Assembly (NCBI GenBank): GCA_016806645.1
Contig: JACSYO010001980.1
Coordinates: 1,488,001 to 1,552,000, forward strand
Source of the DNA: Ophiodon elongatus
Taxonomy: Eukaryota; Chordata; Actinopteri; Perciformes; Hexagrammidae
Direction of reading: 5' to 3'
DNA: 64,000 nt
The position numbers and the translations under genes were made by a program. Below the pieces are notes generated by a model that saw only the letters and a program-made list of their open reading frames with translations, had not been told where the DNA came from and did no database searches. Below are positions 24,329 to 34,854 of this stretch, one piece after another (position 1 is the first letter of the stretch; each line of letters begins with the position of its first letter).

Positions 24329-24333
24329 GTGTG
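24329..24333. other. Target-site duplication GTGTG, right copy
   Basis: Identical to 19643-19647. Confidence 0.85.
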
Positions 24334-26285
24334 GTCAGAATCTTTAAAATGTAATACCCTACATAATTACTATTAATCAAAATAGCAATCTGCTGATTAA
24401 TCAATAATGAAGAACAAAAACATTAGTTGTAGCCCTAATACTTTGTTGATTACTTTTCCAAGTAGATTGACTTATTTTATATGGTCATATGATGCCATCA
24501 CCTCAAAGGAATAAATAAATGAAATAGTCACTTTTCAGTCTCCACATCATTTGATATTTGATTGGGTGTAAAATGTTTGCCTACCTCAAACGGATCCACA
24601 CAGACGCACAGAATTGGAAAGAAAAGAGTGGTTCCTAATTAAATGGCTACTTGGCTCCCCTGTGTATTATATCAATCCTTGTCATTGCTCTGCAGAGACT
24701 GAAAGCTGCCTTTTGCTGTATTAAGCAGCAACATCGGAGGTCAGAAGCAATTTGACAGGAGGGAATTGTGTTCAACTCTCTAATTTACTGAGGAAAGAAA
24801 TGTTATACAATAGTGTCATTTGTTTATCTCAAAGCATCCTTCAAGCTCACCATTAATCAAATGTCCCTTCTCCTCGACATAACACAAAAGACAATTTCAG
24901 TATTTGTGTTACCATCATACAATTGTCAATTTTAAAAGAGAACTCTCCCAACACATACATTGACCTCTGGTAATGATTTTGTTGATACACACCTGGCTTT
25001 ATGTAGAGTATAATATAGATACTATAAATTGGGTTGCATAAGATCTGCAGCTTTCCAATTGTATTTTATTAATCCTTTGACAGTTTAGGCTACAGTAAAT
25101 GAGAATGGATGCCATTTTTACACACCTATTCTGTGAAGAGGTGCAGCGTTTCCAGTGGATATGGCCGACATTTGCAGTAACTCAGTGTTGATGACTACTG
25201 GTCTCTTTATGTTCCCAAGGCCGTTAGGTCTCTGACCCCACAGTGCTGATCAGGACAGGTATACCACCCCCTCATCACAATCTTAACCATTAATAAACAT
25301 TGTGAAAGTAAATTTATAAACTGACAGCACATCAGCATTTAGGTGCAACATCACTCTGTTACAAGTGACTGAGTTTTGGCTCAGTTAGCGTCGCATTAAT
25401 AACCAGATAAAGCTGAGAGACTCACATTTGTCTTCTCTCTACCGGGGCTGTTGATGATAGTTCCCGTTATAATAAGAAGACAAAGGCACAATGAAGGTCC
25501 CTGATAATTAATTCCTCTCTCAGGACAACAAGGGCTCTATCCTCTGAACACAGAGGGGCGTACATGATGAGAATTTATTATCGGTGTGTATAGACCATTT
25601 GAAATGCCAATTCAACCAATTTAGTTTGTTTTTTTATCACGGCATTGTTTCCCCTATAACGCTAGTACGTTTGCTCTATGGACCTATGGATGCATAAGAT
25701 CGCCGGAAGATTCAATCTGAATTTAATACTCTGAAGTCACACTGTTTTTGCTTCATGTTCCACTGAGCCTCTGTCATAGGAATGAACAGGGCACCGCCTC
25801 CAACGCTGTATCTAATCTTCTTTATACATCCGTGGTGCAGAGAGACCACATTCAAACACTTGGCAGTCCACTAACTTGTTACTCTCGATAAGAATATTAA
25901 CTGCTCTGTTTCAACAATGTTATCCTGAAAGAACATCATGCCATAGGTTTAAGCCATTTTTTTTATTTCAGAAAAAATAAATAGTTATTGCCATAACAAA
26001 CTTATCGGAGTGTAACTACTGCCATTAGGACCAAAAAGGTCATCCATTGCCGCGAACCATGTTTCTCCCCTCCCTTCCCATAGTTCTACACTGCATAGTA
26101 CATGGATTCATAGTTTTACAACAACACAGCAAAGGGTAATTATATACATTATAATGAATACATGTACATATTCAAGCCATCAGCTGTTTAACATTAGCTT
26201 CTGCAGAGGCCCATGCATGAATAGTCCCACCTTTAGCCCTATGTATTCTAGTTATAGCTTATTCCATGTATAGTATACTCAGAAA
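24334..26285. other. Intergenic DNA, right remnant of split repeat then nothing recognised
   Basis: The first 100 bases (to CATTAGTTGTAGCCCTA at 24421-24437) look like the right end of the repeat split by the Gypsy element. The remainder is AT-rich with no recognised gene. Confidence 0.4.
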
Positions 26286-27340
26286 ACACATCAGCTTAGC
26301 TCAACACATCTTTGAGCTAATTTGTTTTGTACTGTTGTAAGACCTGCAAATAAAATATGAGATGTGGACGTCGACATATCCAGTGATGAGGTATTGTTCA
26401 TAATCAACAGCCTGGGACAGGGACAGGGTATATCAACACCCAGTAAATGTGATACTACTTTCCAGAATGATGCCATCCTAGGGCACTCCCAGGACATTAT
26501 GCACAAATGAGTCCATAAGGCCACAGACATATTATTGATCGGAGATGGTATGAGTTTCATGAGGTGATGTTTTCGAAAAATAATGTAAAGTTTATGTATA
26601 CAATTTAAGTTTGTGATTAGGATTTTTAGATGTGAGTCCAAGTTGTCCCAGAGAGTAAACCAGTCCACCTCACCACCGCAATGGCTAAGATCTCTTCCCC
26701 ACACCGGATGAACAGAGAGAGGACCACAAGAGGAGTTCAGTCACAAGGTATAGAGCTTAGAGACTGCGCATAAACTACTTGTCTGACCATCCACATCCAA
26801 TATGATATGAAGCCCATGACTGTATGAAGAATGTTGCCAAGGTATACCATAAGCATGCATGGAAGATCTTAGTTGCAGGTACAGGAACTATAAAGAGCAA
26901 GGTAAATTAAATTATATTCCCAAATTCTCTCTCGGGGAGATGAAAAGGGGACTCTTTCAGTAAGCAAAATTATGGAAAATGAGGCTGTGAGTGTGTCACT
27001 TTCAGTGGTAGTGAGTAGCTTTCTCTACAGTGGGCCAAGTTCATAAAAAGGAAAGACATTATGTGGCCCACTATGGATTTGGAGCATTTAGGAGATAGAT
27101 TAGAGTATATTAGGTCTTGTAAATGATGAAAAGAGGGACATTTTTTCTCTATAATCCAACACTAAACTGATGCATTGGGGTCTGACCACAATAATTATGA
27201 GCGCAACACATGAGGACAGGCAGTCCTCCTTCCTGTCTACCACGTTGCAGGGTTGACAGTTTGAGGCGAAGACGCTTGCCCCTCCAAATTAATTTAACCC
27301 TTGAGGGGTGAAAGGAATACCGTATTGTAATCACAGTTTA
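26286..27340 (-). mobile_element. L1/Tx1-type LINE ORF2 remnant
   Basis: Two minus-strand pieces read like the C-terminal third of a fish L1-clade ORF2. At 27334-27149 there is VKLIWRGKRLRLKLSTLQRG followed by QEGGLPVL, the conserved block after the RT thumb. At 26704-26291 there is a Cys-containing tail with CIMSWECPRMASFWKVVSHL followed by CPCPRLLIMN. Between them are stops and frameshifts with traces of homology. No endonuclease or catalytic RT portion remains. The identification rests on motif recognition; the match of both blocks in the right order makes it convincing. Confidence 0.75.
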
Positions 27341-27438
27341 CCCGTGGTAAAATATCAAATTTTAAAATGGAAATAAGTGCTTGTGAGGAAATTGGGAGAA
27401 GTGAAAATGTTTTCATGTTAGCTTCCACTCTACTCTAA

Positions 27439-27845
27439 TGCTGCTCGTGTGAGTTTACTCACCGGACTATAAGTCCCACAAACGTAGGAACATCAAATTT
27501 ACCCGGTAGTCCAACGTCCTCACTCACTTTTCTCCAAGCGACATCTTTCTTGATCCCATTTCTATTTCTATTTGCGTAGGACGACGTATCGTAGAGCTCG
27601 GGGTGCCCACAAACAGCGACTATCAACTCCTCCATAGTTTCTGATTCAACAACGGCAGGACGTCAGTGATGACAGGCAGAGCATCTCAACGCTGATAGGC
27701 TTTCATGACACAGCGGCACGTGTATTTTTCAATCAGGCAAAGTTTACGCGTCGCACCATTTGCACCTGCCCGGCGTCTTTACATTACCTTTGTATGTAAT
27801 CTATTCGCGCAAAAAATTTGCTTCGCATTTGGTGTGAATGCAGCA
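27439..27845. mobile_element. PIF/Harbinger-derived element, 407 bp
   Basis: Flanked by TAA at 27436-27438 and TAA at 27846-27848, the TWA duplication typical of PIF/Harbinger. The right end reverse-complements to TGCTGCATTCACACC; the left end TGCTGCTCGTGTGAG is decayed. Internally it shares long segments with the element at 50624-51119 (the ACGTCAGTGATGAC and TCTCAACGCTGAT regions and the AATCTA-TTCGCGC tail). It retains a short MADF-domain frame on the minus strand. Confidence 0.85.
27459..27635 (-). pseudogene. MADF-domain N terminus of a Harbinger accessory protein (58 codons)
   Basis: A short minus-strand frame starts at ATG 27635 and ends TGA at 27459. It begins MEELIVAVCGHPELYDTSSY and continues with DVAWRKVSEDVGLPG, the ELI...HPELYD...W..VS..VG signature of MADF (Myb/SANT-like) domains. 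PIF/Harbinger transposons carry two genes, the DDE nuclease and such a DNA-binding partner that brings the nuclease to the ends. After VGLPG the frame leaves the domain because of the internal deletion that created this short element, and it stops within 15 residues. It is therefore a fragment of the domain rather than a working protein. It is too short to appear among long frames but is well supported. Confidence 0.7.
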
Positions 27846-27889
27846 TAAGGGCCAGTATGTACCATTCCGGGGGAACTGTTGGCAGATAA

Positions 27890-27935
27890 GGATAAGATAA
27901 GATAATCCTTTATTAGTCCCGCAGTGGGCAAATAA
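27890..27935 (-). repeat. LINE-type 3' tail fragment, reverse orientation
   Basis: GATAAGATAATCCTTTATTAG followed by TCCCGCAGTGGG is the reverse complement of a common fish retroposon tail, with the terminal TTATC repeats at its left. Confidence 0.65.
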
Positions 27936-28254
27936 AAAAATAAAAAAGTTTCTGTGTTGTTTGTGGCAAACAGTAAGGCCATCTAGTTGGCAATAGTTAC
28001 AGACAAGAGTTCACTCTGGACAAAAATGTCCCTTACGTTATAAAAAAAAAAACAATGTGGATTTTTTTATTATTTCAAAAAATACATTTCACTTGCGAGC
28101 TGCGTTCTTCCCTGCCTTTTGCCAGCACAGTGCAGCATTTGTTTTGGCATATTACTGTTCCCTTATGATCAGTGGAGCAATGTTATAACATTCGCAGGAA
28201 TGTGTAGTTCTTCACCAACATGCACAAACTACAGATGTCAACTGTGCTATAAAA

Positions 28255-28400
28255 GTGAGGTGATCACCTAAAGTCGGTAGGATAGATTGTCTGAGCACCG
28301 TGGGCATCTGCACTAAATTTCATGGCAATCCATCCGACTGTTGTTGAGATATTTCAGTCTGGACCAAAGTATTGGCCTGACAGACAGAACAACATTGCCA
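28255..28400. repeat. Dispersed teleost repeat fragment
   Basis: Contains TTTCATGGCAATCCATCC, GTTGTTGAGATATTTCAGTC and TGGACCAAAGT in order, a string I recognise as widespread in fish noncoding DNA. The class is unknown to me. Confidence 0.55.
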
Positions 28401-28570
28401 ACCAGAAAGGCAAGAATAGTTTTGTATTTATTATTTAAAATGTGTGATTTTCGATCAATAGGAGTAGTTCATGAAAACAACTTAATAGGAAACAATATCA
28501 AGCATTATATTCTTGTTTGCAGAGTATTTTATGCATTGTATGAATCATTTCAGTGGAAAACCTCCACCTT

Positions 28571-28618
28571 TATAAATATACACACAATTCATTAAAAACA
28601 CTAAACACACATTTGCAT
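28571..28618 (+). promoter_or_regulatory. Candidate promoter of the PIM-like gene
   Basis: TATAAATATA at 28571-28580 lies about 230 bp before the start codon, and an octamer ATTTGCAT follows at 28611-28618. A start near 28600 would give a 5' leader of about 200 nt. Position and motifs only; no transcript evidence. Confidence 0.3.
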
Positions 28619-28801
28619 ATTCCGGAACACTTGGCTTTCATTATAATAACATGACCTCATGACAGAACATGCCATCATGTTCCATGTTCCGTTCACCACA
28701 GCTTAAGAACACACTCAGTGGCAAATTCACTCAAATCGATTCAAGCCTTAGAGCAAGCAACACAGTGGTTACTCTAAAGTCTGAAGTTAATCGTGTTAGA
28801 A

Positions 28802-31489
28802 ATGGGCAATATATTTTGTTCAAAACAAAGGGGGATTAAAAGGAAGTCCAGTACGGACCCTGAAACCCTCAACAAAAAGACAAGGCTTTCAGAAAGTGAA
28901 GACCCAACCAACCCGGAGGAAGATGTCGATGCGAGAGGAAAGAAGAGGAAAGGCAGAGAAGATGGAGAGGGACAACCAAAGAGTAAAGGGAGAAGACTTG
29001 ACAAGGAGTTGGTGTCCTCCTCAGCAAACTCTGGAGAAGGTAAGTTTTTTTCCATCAGGTTTTCAAAGATCTGTGTGTGAAATTTTTGATTTCAGCCAAG
29101 ATGAATTACATTTTTGGTGCTCACAGCATCAACAATAAATATTCAAAAATGAAAAAAACAGTGGTTTCTTTGAGACTTATTTGATTTATTTGGTATGAGG
29201 TTGGTCCAATAGATACTGATTACGGTATATGTATATTATCCAGAGAATCCTGTTTTCGGATATAAATGTTTCAATGCTGTAATCAGCACAAACTCAATTT
29301 AATTCACCTCAATTGTATTGGGCTGGAGACAGATATGTCAAAAACAGGACAAATAAAACTACCGGCATGGTAGATACCACTAGAGGACATTCAGAACTTT
29401 TATTTTTATTGAAGTTTTGGATGGCATACTATTTTTTTATTCTGCCCATTTCGTCATTTAGTATGGAGGATTTTTTAGTTAGTGACTGTCAAGCTGATGT
29501 TCTTCTGTTTTTCTTTTCTCCTCTGTAGAAAGTTGCAATACATCTTTGGAGGATGTTAGAGTCGGTAAGAGGAAGGCCGACGGTAAAGGACCAAACAAAA
29601 AAAAGAAGAGGAAAATGGACCTGAAGAAGACCAAACTGGAGACCAAAGAGGATTTGTCCGTAGATGCCCTAAGAGGTCAGTATAGTGATACATGTAGGGT
29701 TTGACCTCATGTAAGTGTAAAATTAGGATTTATATTAAGTATAACATTGGACGGATTCATTGTAGAACTTAGGTAACATATAACAGTTGTTACTCACAAC
29801 TGTATTAAAACAAATAATGTTTTTGTCTGTTCAGCTAAATTTGAGGCCAAATACAAACAGCAGAAAATGCTCGGTGAAGGAGGATGTGGATCGGTGTTTG
29901 CTGGCTATCGCAAAGCAGATAATCTACCTGTAAGTGTTACACACACATTTTTGCAAATACACACAAACAACATGGTCAGGGAGTGCTAACGAAAGTGTTG
30001 TTTGTATCTCGCAGGTTGCCATCAAACACATTCCTAAGGACAACATTCTCTGCAAACACGTGGTGAGGGAGCAGCACCTGCTGCTGTTAAAATCTCTTGT
30101 ATTCAACTCTCTCTTTCTGAATGTACTATGGATGAATCATGGTTCTCTCTCATCCTCAACTCTGTTGTGATGTTTCAGGACAATGATGGGAAGCAGCTCC
30201 CCTCGGAGGTCGCCGTCATGTTGAAACTGGCAGACAAAACAAGTGGATCAGTGGGGACGTCAGCATCCGTGTACCTACTGGACTGGTACGATCTGGACCA
30301 GGAGCTGGTCCTGGTGCTGGAGAGACCGATCCCTGCCGAGGACCTACACAATTACACCAAACACAACGGCGGCTCCTTACAAGAGGAAGAGGCCAAGGTA
30401 AGCTCCTGGAAGATCCTTGTGTGTTTTGAACTTTTTACAGGAACTGGGAGGCTACTTCAAGGATTTATTTTTTGCAATTTACAGTTTATTTTCTCAGTTT
30501 TTGGCCATTGTTTCTCTTGATCATGATAACAATGTACTCACCAAAGTAATTGCTCTGATGGATCAAGAAACAGTCGTGTAGGCAGTCAAACAGGTTGTAG
30601 ACAAAGCTACAGCTCACCTAAACTCATTTGGAGGAGAAAATAAACAGATGAGGTTATAATCCAATCTACTGAAAATCTCTTGTGTATTTCAGTGCCTATG
30701 GCTTAAAGATGGTTTTAGAAACTTTGTAACTTGCAGTTGTGGTCACATCCATGAAAACATGTCAAACCATCCTCCTCTCCAACCCCTCATCTCCCTCTTT
30801 TTGTCTGTCAGATCATAGTGAAACAGCTGGTCAATGCATTAATTGAACTTCAGGACGAATGCATCTTCCACCGGGACATTAAGGTGGAGAACATCTTGAT
30901 TGAGACCAGCTCAGACGTCCCGCGAGTTCGCCTCATTGACTTTGGTCTGAGCTGCTTCGTTAAGAGAGGAGCCTCTTACCGCGTTTTCTACGGTAAGATG
31001 TCTAGCTTTACTCCTGCTCTTCACTAACTTACCCATCGGTGTTTTTTTACATTTAAACAAAGCTCCTCCTCCTCCTCACCGTCTTGTTATTATGTCTGTA
31101 TATTCTAGGTACCCCGGATCACGTCCCCCCAGAGTGGTTATGGGGTGATGGATACGGAGCTGGACCTGGTACAGTGTGGCAGCTGGGAGTGGTCCTGTTT
31201 GAAATAGTCCACAGAGATGCAGAATTTGTGTCCACTAAGTTCATCAAAAACTGTCAGAAAATCAGCAAGACTTTGTCCGAAGGTAAGAAAAACATACAGA
31301 AACATATCGGCAGACACAAATCTGTTGATTTTAGTTTACATTGTGATGGATCACTGTAGCTGTCACCCTCACCTTTCTTCGCCTTATTTCTCTCCAGATT
31401 GCCAGGATTTCATGCGAAGGTGTTTGAGCTTACACCCCAATTGGCGTCCGACCCTGAAGCAGCTCAGGTTTCACCCATGGATCAGATAA
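28802..31489 (+). CDS. PIM-like serine/threonine kinase, eight exons, 397 aa
   Basis: Exons: 28802-29039, 29529-29675, 29835-29929, 30015-30062, 30179-30397, 30812-30992, 31109-31282, 31398-31489; all introns are GT-AG and phases join, giving 397 residues. The first ATG in frame is used (an upstream GTG is not). Residues 1-128 are Lys/Glu-rich and probably disordered, with MGNIFCSK at the start and basic clusters such as KKKKRK. The kinase domain runs from about 131: glycine loop GEGGCGSVF (142-150), VAIK Lys164, helix C Glu186, PIM-type hinge ERPIP (224-228), HRDIKVEN (269-276, catalytic Asp271), DFG (Asp292), PPEW (316-319), TVWQLG in place of the usual DxWxxG as in PIM, and C-terminal HPWIR. 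All catalytic residues are present, so it is likely active, phosphorylating Ser/Thr substrates near basic residues. Fishes carry very large PIM-like families; the exact member is unresolved. Confidence 0.92.
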
Positions 31490-31496
31490 ACCAACA

Positions 31497-31498
<2 letters not shown>

Positions 31499-31559
<61 letters not shown>
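31499..31559. repeat. (AC)n microsatellite
   Basis: Uninterrupted tract starting ten bases after the kinase stop codon. Confidence 0.96.
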
Positions 31560-31562
<3 letters not shown>

Positions 31563-31649
31563 AGGTAGGTGGGTGTGGAGGTGGGTAGGTAGGTAGGTGT
31601 GTGTGGAGGTGGGTAGGTGGGTGGTGAGGTAGGTGTGTGTGGAGGTGGG

Positions 31650-31688
<39 letters not shown>

Positions 31689-31715
31689 AGGTAGGTAGGT
31701 AGGTGTGTGTGTGGG
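31560..31715. repeat. GGTAGGT/GGTGTGTGTGGA minisatellite with (GT)n
   Basis: Tandem variants of GTAGGTGGGTGTGGAG interleaved with GGTAGGTAGGT units and a GT tract at about 31651-31686. The AC tract before it and the GT tract within it are mutually complementary. Confidence 0.9.
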
Positions 31716-31774
31716 GGGGGAAGGTGATGTTTTCCATCTGATGAATGGACATAATCTAGTGTTTCCCATTCATT

Positions 31775-32001
31775 TCCTATGGCGGTCACTTTTGACCGGG
31801 AACACCACGGGTGTTACAAAGTTGACTAAACCACTAAAAATGCAATGATTATGATGTGTTGTGATCAGCAATTGTATATGTTCAAATGCCTAGTGTGGAG
31901 GACATCATAAGGCCTTGAGGCAATCAGATGTAAAACACAATATTTATGATTGATTAAAGTTGTAAATTGGTCAGATTTGACCCGAACATGACAGGAGGGT
32001 T
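31775..32001. repeat. Dispersed repeat with TTTGACC ends
   Basis: Begins near GGTCACTTTTGACCGGGAAC and ends near GTCAGATTTGACCCGAACAT then GACAGGAGGGTTAA. These are the ends of a common fish MITE-like repeat; the inverted TTTGACC motifs support this. Confidence 0.5.
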
Positions 32002-32099
32002 AAGCTACACAAGAACATTCTGTTCGGTAATTGGAATTATTATATTAATATCATCCAATCCCATGCATAAGTGTCATTTAAATACTAATGCTCCCTCTT

Positions 32100-32300
32100 T
32101 GACAGGAAGGAGAACGTGAGGAACTCCTGCTTTTGCAGATCTTGTAGCACACCCAGCCGTCCGAGGAGAGGGGATCTCTCTTTGAATTGCCTTTCCCGAG
32201 GTTTCTTCCCATTTTCTGCCATCAGGATTTCGGGGAGTTTTTCCTCGTCTTCTTAGAGAGCTTGGGCTAGGTCAAATTATCCAGTATATAATATGATATG
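32100..32300 (+). repeat. Retroposon-tail-like sequence
   Basis: Contains AGGTTTCTTCCCATTTTCTG and GGGGAGTTTTTCCTCGTCTT, related to the tails at 18740-19440 and 37500-37700 but of a different subtype. May be exapted as kinase 3' UTR. Confidence 0.5.
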
Positions 32301-32330
32301 TAATACTGTAATAACAATAAAAATAAACTT

Positions 32331-32838
32331 GAGTTTTAAATTAACTTTCAAGCTCTTTCCTCCATTTTAGTGAAACACACTTGGTATACAAATAAATAAT
32401 ATTGACAGCAATGATCTTGAAAAAAGAAAATATAAGTGAATCAGGATTTGTAGATAAAGAACACAGAGTGTTGTGTACTTTTCATCAAAAACTTTAGGCC
32501 TGATAAGTGTTTCATTTGTAGGATCAAATAAAGGCAAAACCCCCCAAAAACATCTTTCAAAGCAAAGGTACAAGGAACTTTATATGGAAAATCAAGATTA
32601 AAACATGATTGTATTTTAAAATAAGTTCAGGCAATTAAAAGCTAAAGAAAAATAGAGTTAAATTCAACACAAAAAAATTATTAATAAAGAGTGAAATCAA
32701 CAAATAAAATATATAAGACACTATAGAACAGGAAACAAATAAAACTTGGGGGTTAATGTAAACAAAATGTGTATTGAAGAGGTTTTTAGAGGTGATTTAA
32801 AATACTCTGCAAACCGTAGATGCATAGGCCCTGACAGC
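32331..32838. other. Intergenic DNA, nothing recognised
   Basis: AT-rich spacer between the kinase 3' region and the LTR at 32839. Confidence 0.4.
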
Positions 32839-33185
32839 TGACGCCCTGGTCAACTGTGGTCTCGATCCAGGATTCAGGAGCAGCCAGAGAGATCTGCCTC
32901 TGAGGCAACACTGTGTTTGTATGAGAGCAGCAATTAATAGCAATAAATAGACATTTATTTAAAGAACACGACTAATTTTAAAAAAAACCAAGCCGTAGCG
33001 TCAGTCACAGGCGCACAGCCAGCCAGGCAAGGGAGCAAACACCTCCATGTTCAGGTGTTGCGTCTTTATAGCCGGCACTCTCACCAGGATCAGGTGTAGC
33101 TCACCAGCTGACAATGCACAGCCTGAAAGACAAAGAGACAGCAAAACAGGACCCAGACCCCGAGTGGAAGGGAGGGGTCGTCACA
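32839..33185 (-). repeat. LTR of a second Gypsy-like element (approximate ends)
   Basis: Minus strand begins TGTGACGACCCCTCCC and probably ends ACCAGGGCGTCA, giving TG..CA termini of about 347 bp. It is preceded on that strand by a purine tract GGAGGGGGG, as expected for a polypurine tract. It contains a TATA-like GGCTATAAAGAC (about 33061-33074) and a downstream AATAAA-type signal. The 3' LTR role follows from the purine tract; the left end is uncertain. Confidence 0.65.
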
Positions 33186-34390
33186 CCCCCCTCCATAAAA
33201 ACAGTGTATAAAAACAGGAATACTGACACTTTAATAAAAACTACATACATTTCATATTTATCGATTTCATACCATTCTTAGTGCATCTCCCAGCCCGCCA
33301 ATCAATCTCCACACTGACACCCAGCAACTCCAACATGTGGAGAAAGCATCTGAGTGAGAGCTGAGAAGGAAGGAAGGCCAGAGACATTACACTGCAATAT
33401 GGAACATCACAAGATTGAAAAGCAAGGTCTCTTAGGAGGGCATATTCATTCATAGAGATGCAGGAACGAATGGTGAACACAAAGAACTGGAATTTACATA
33501 ATTAACAGCTAACAAACAGAACTACCATAAGCGCCAATCCGAAGTAGCATCCAAAAGGTTTCTCTGACAAAGGCTCACTAGCCAATCAAGTCGTCCACAG
33601 ACGCACAGTACAAAGAGGCAACCCAACTACACACAGCTCACACCTGTAGCGCTTATGGTCCCAAAGGTTACAACTAACATGTCACCGCACAACGACGAAC
33701 AGTTCACCACATCCCTTCTTTAACTACCAACTTGCTCACCATATGAACCTAAATTAGTACCTACTGCACACTGTGCAGCAGGAGTCTTCAGGTTCTCAAG
33801 TTTAACACCTCTAAGGTAACTGGGTCCAACTACCCAGACCCCCAACAGGCTGTGCAATGCTCTCATTACCGAGTCCAGAATCATCTAAAACATGACCATG
33901 AACACAAGAACTGGAATACAAAATATGCAGTGAGCAGGAAGCACAAGAAACTATTGTTTCACCGGTAAACCAAGGAGCAGCAAACGCTTCAAGTTTTGGA
34001 CCAACAGCATCCAATTTAAATCTGACAAACAACCAGCGCTCTAGTAACTCCTCCGGAGCTCTCAAGAATGTCTCCACAGAAGCCATAATAGAGGAAACAA
34101 ACAGACTGCCTGAACACAAAACACAAACCGATCCATACAGAGTCCAACACTCTAACAGCAAAAGCAGCCCATCCATAGCCATCACTGCTCTCCTGTCCCG
34201 CTAACTACCAAACCAGAACTAAGTAAGCTCCTCCTAGTCTTCAAGTGCTACTTGTGGTGAGTACTTGTGCACTAAAACCTTCAGGCCAGGTAAAGCAACC
34301 ATGAACTGGCCACCCACCTGCAGCCTTGGACCTGCCCCAGAAACAACTGCTCGAACCACGTTCGTCACCACACTATCAAACCCCCCCCAA
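33186..34390 (-). mobile_element. Internal remnant of the second LTR element
   Basis: Lies upstream of the LTR on the minus strand. The 34185-33811 frame (124 residues) includes MASVETFLRAPEELLERW from 34086, which resembles the N terminus of fish Gypsy gag proteins (short acidic helix with FLxxPxEELLE), but this is weak. The minus-strand sequence TGTGGTGACGAACGTGG near 34360-34376 could be the leader just after a lost 5' LTR. No pol domains are present, so most of the interior is deleted. Treat as a probable deletion derivative. Confidence 0.45.
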
Positions 34391-34409
34391 AAATGTAACC
34401 TTTTTGCTC

Positions 34410-34481
34410 CCTTCGATAGCTCAATTCGTAGAGTGGACTGCAGGTATCGTTAGGTCGCTGGTTCAATTTAGGCTAGAAGGA
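34410..34481 (+). pseudogene. tRNA-Tyr-like pseudogene
   Basis: Begins CCTTCGATAGCTCA and ends with GGTCGCTGGTTCAATTTA, then GGCTAGAAGGA. This follows vertebrate tRNA-Tyr from the acceptor stem to the discriminator base, including the TTAGGTCGCTGGTTC block. The acceptor stem has one mismatch, the anticodon-stem side has lost about three bases (GAGTGGACTGCAG), the usual intron is reduced to about two bases, and the T stem is damaged. It cannot fold as a working tRNA. Whether it is a lone pseudogene or a SINE head is unclear. Confidence 0.65.
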
Positions 34482-34854
34482 TGAACTTGTTGACCGTTCA
34501 GAATGGAAAGATGTGAATGGTTCTATTATCATTCAGGGCATAATAAAGAGGGATTTTTAATGAATTTTGTTGTAAATCTTTTTTTCATTTAAATTGTCCT
34601 TGAAATTAAGTCATGTATTAAAACGCATTACTCAAAGGAAAATGAACAACGAGCTAACACGACCATCCTCAGACCCCACTAGAAGAGGAATAAATGTTTA
34701 TTTTACATGCACTCTGTTGCTGAGTTCATGTAAATGAAAAAAGATGAATGAAAATATCTACTTAATGTGGTTTTAACAAAGTCAAAAGATATCTATAACT
34801 ATGTTTTCATTAGTTTGAAAATCACTTGAAACTAAGAATAGGTGTGTTTTCGTT
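34482..34854. other. Intergenic DNA, nothing recognised
   Basis: AT-rich spacer between the tRNA-like pseudogene and the dispersed repeat. Confidence 0.4.

Larger units (their letters stand above)
31490..32330 (+). other. PIM-like gene 3' region
   Basis: Follows the stop codon. It starts with the CA/GT minisatellite (31499-31715), then two dispersed repeats. Overlapping-spaced AATAAA signals at 32316-32321 and 32322-32327 are the first good poly(A) signals, so the 3' UTR may be about 840 nt. Extent is inferred. Confidence 0.45.

Noticed and set aside
28793..28801. Upstream in-frame GTG as kinase start
   Set aside because: Vertebrate nuclear genes start at ATG; the first ATG at 28802 gives the MGNIFC N terminus.
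34390..34481. Idea that the tRNA-Tyr-like sequence is a reverse-transcription primer captured by the Gypsy remnant
   Set aside because: A captured primer should have its CCA end joined to antisense LTR sequence; here the tRNA 5' end faces the element and no LTR adjoins its 3' end.
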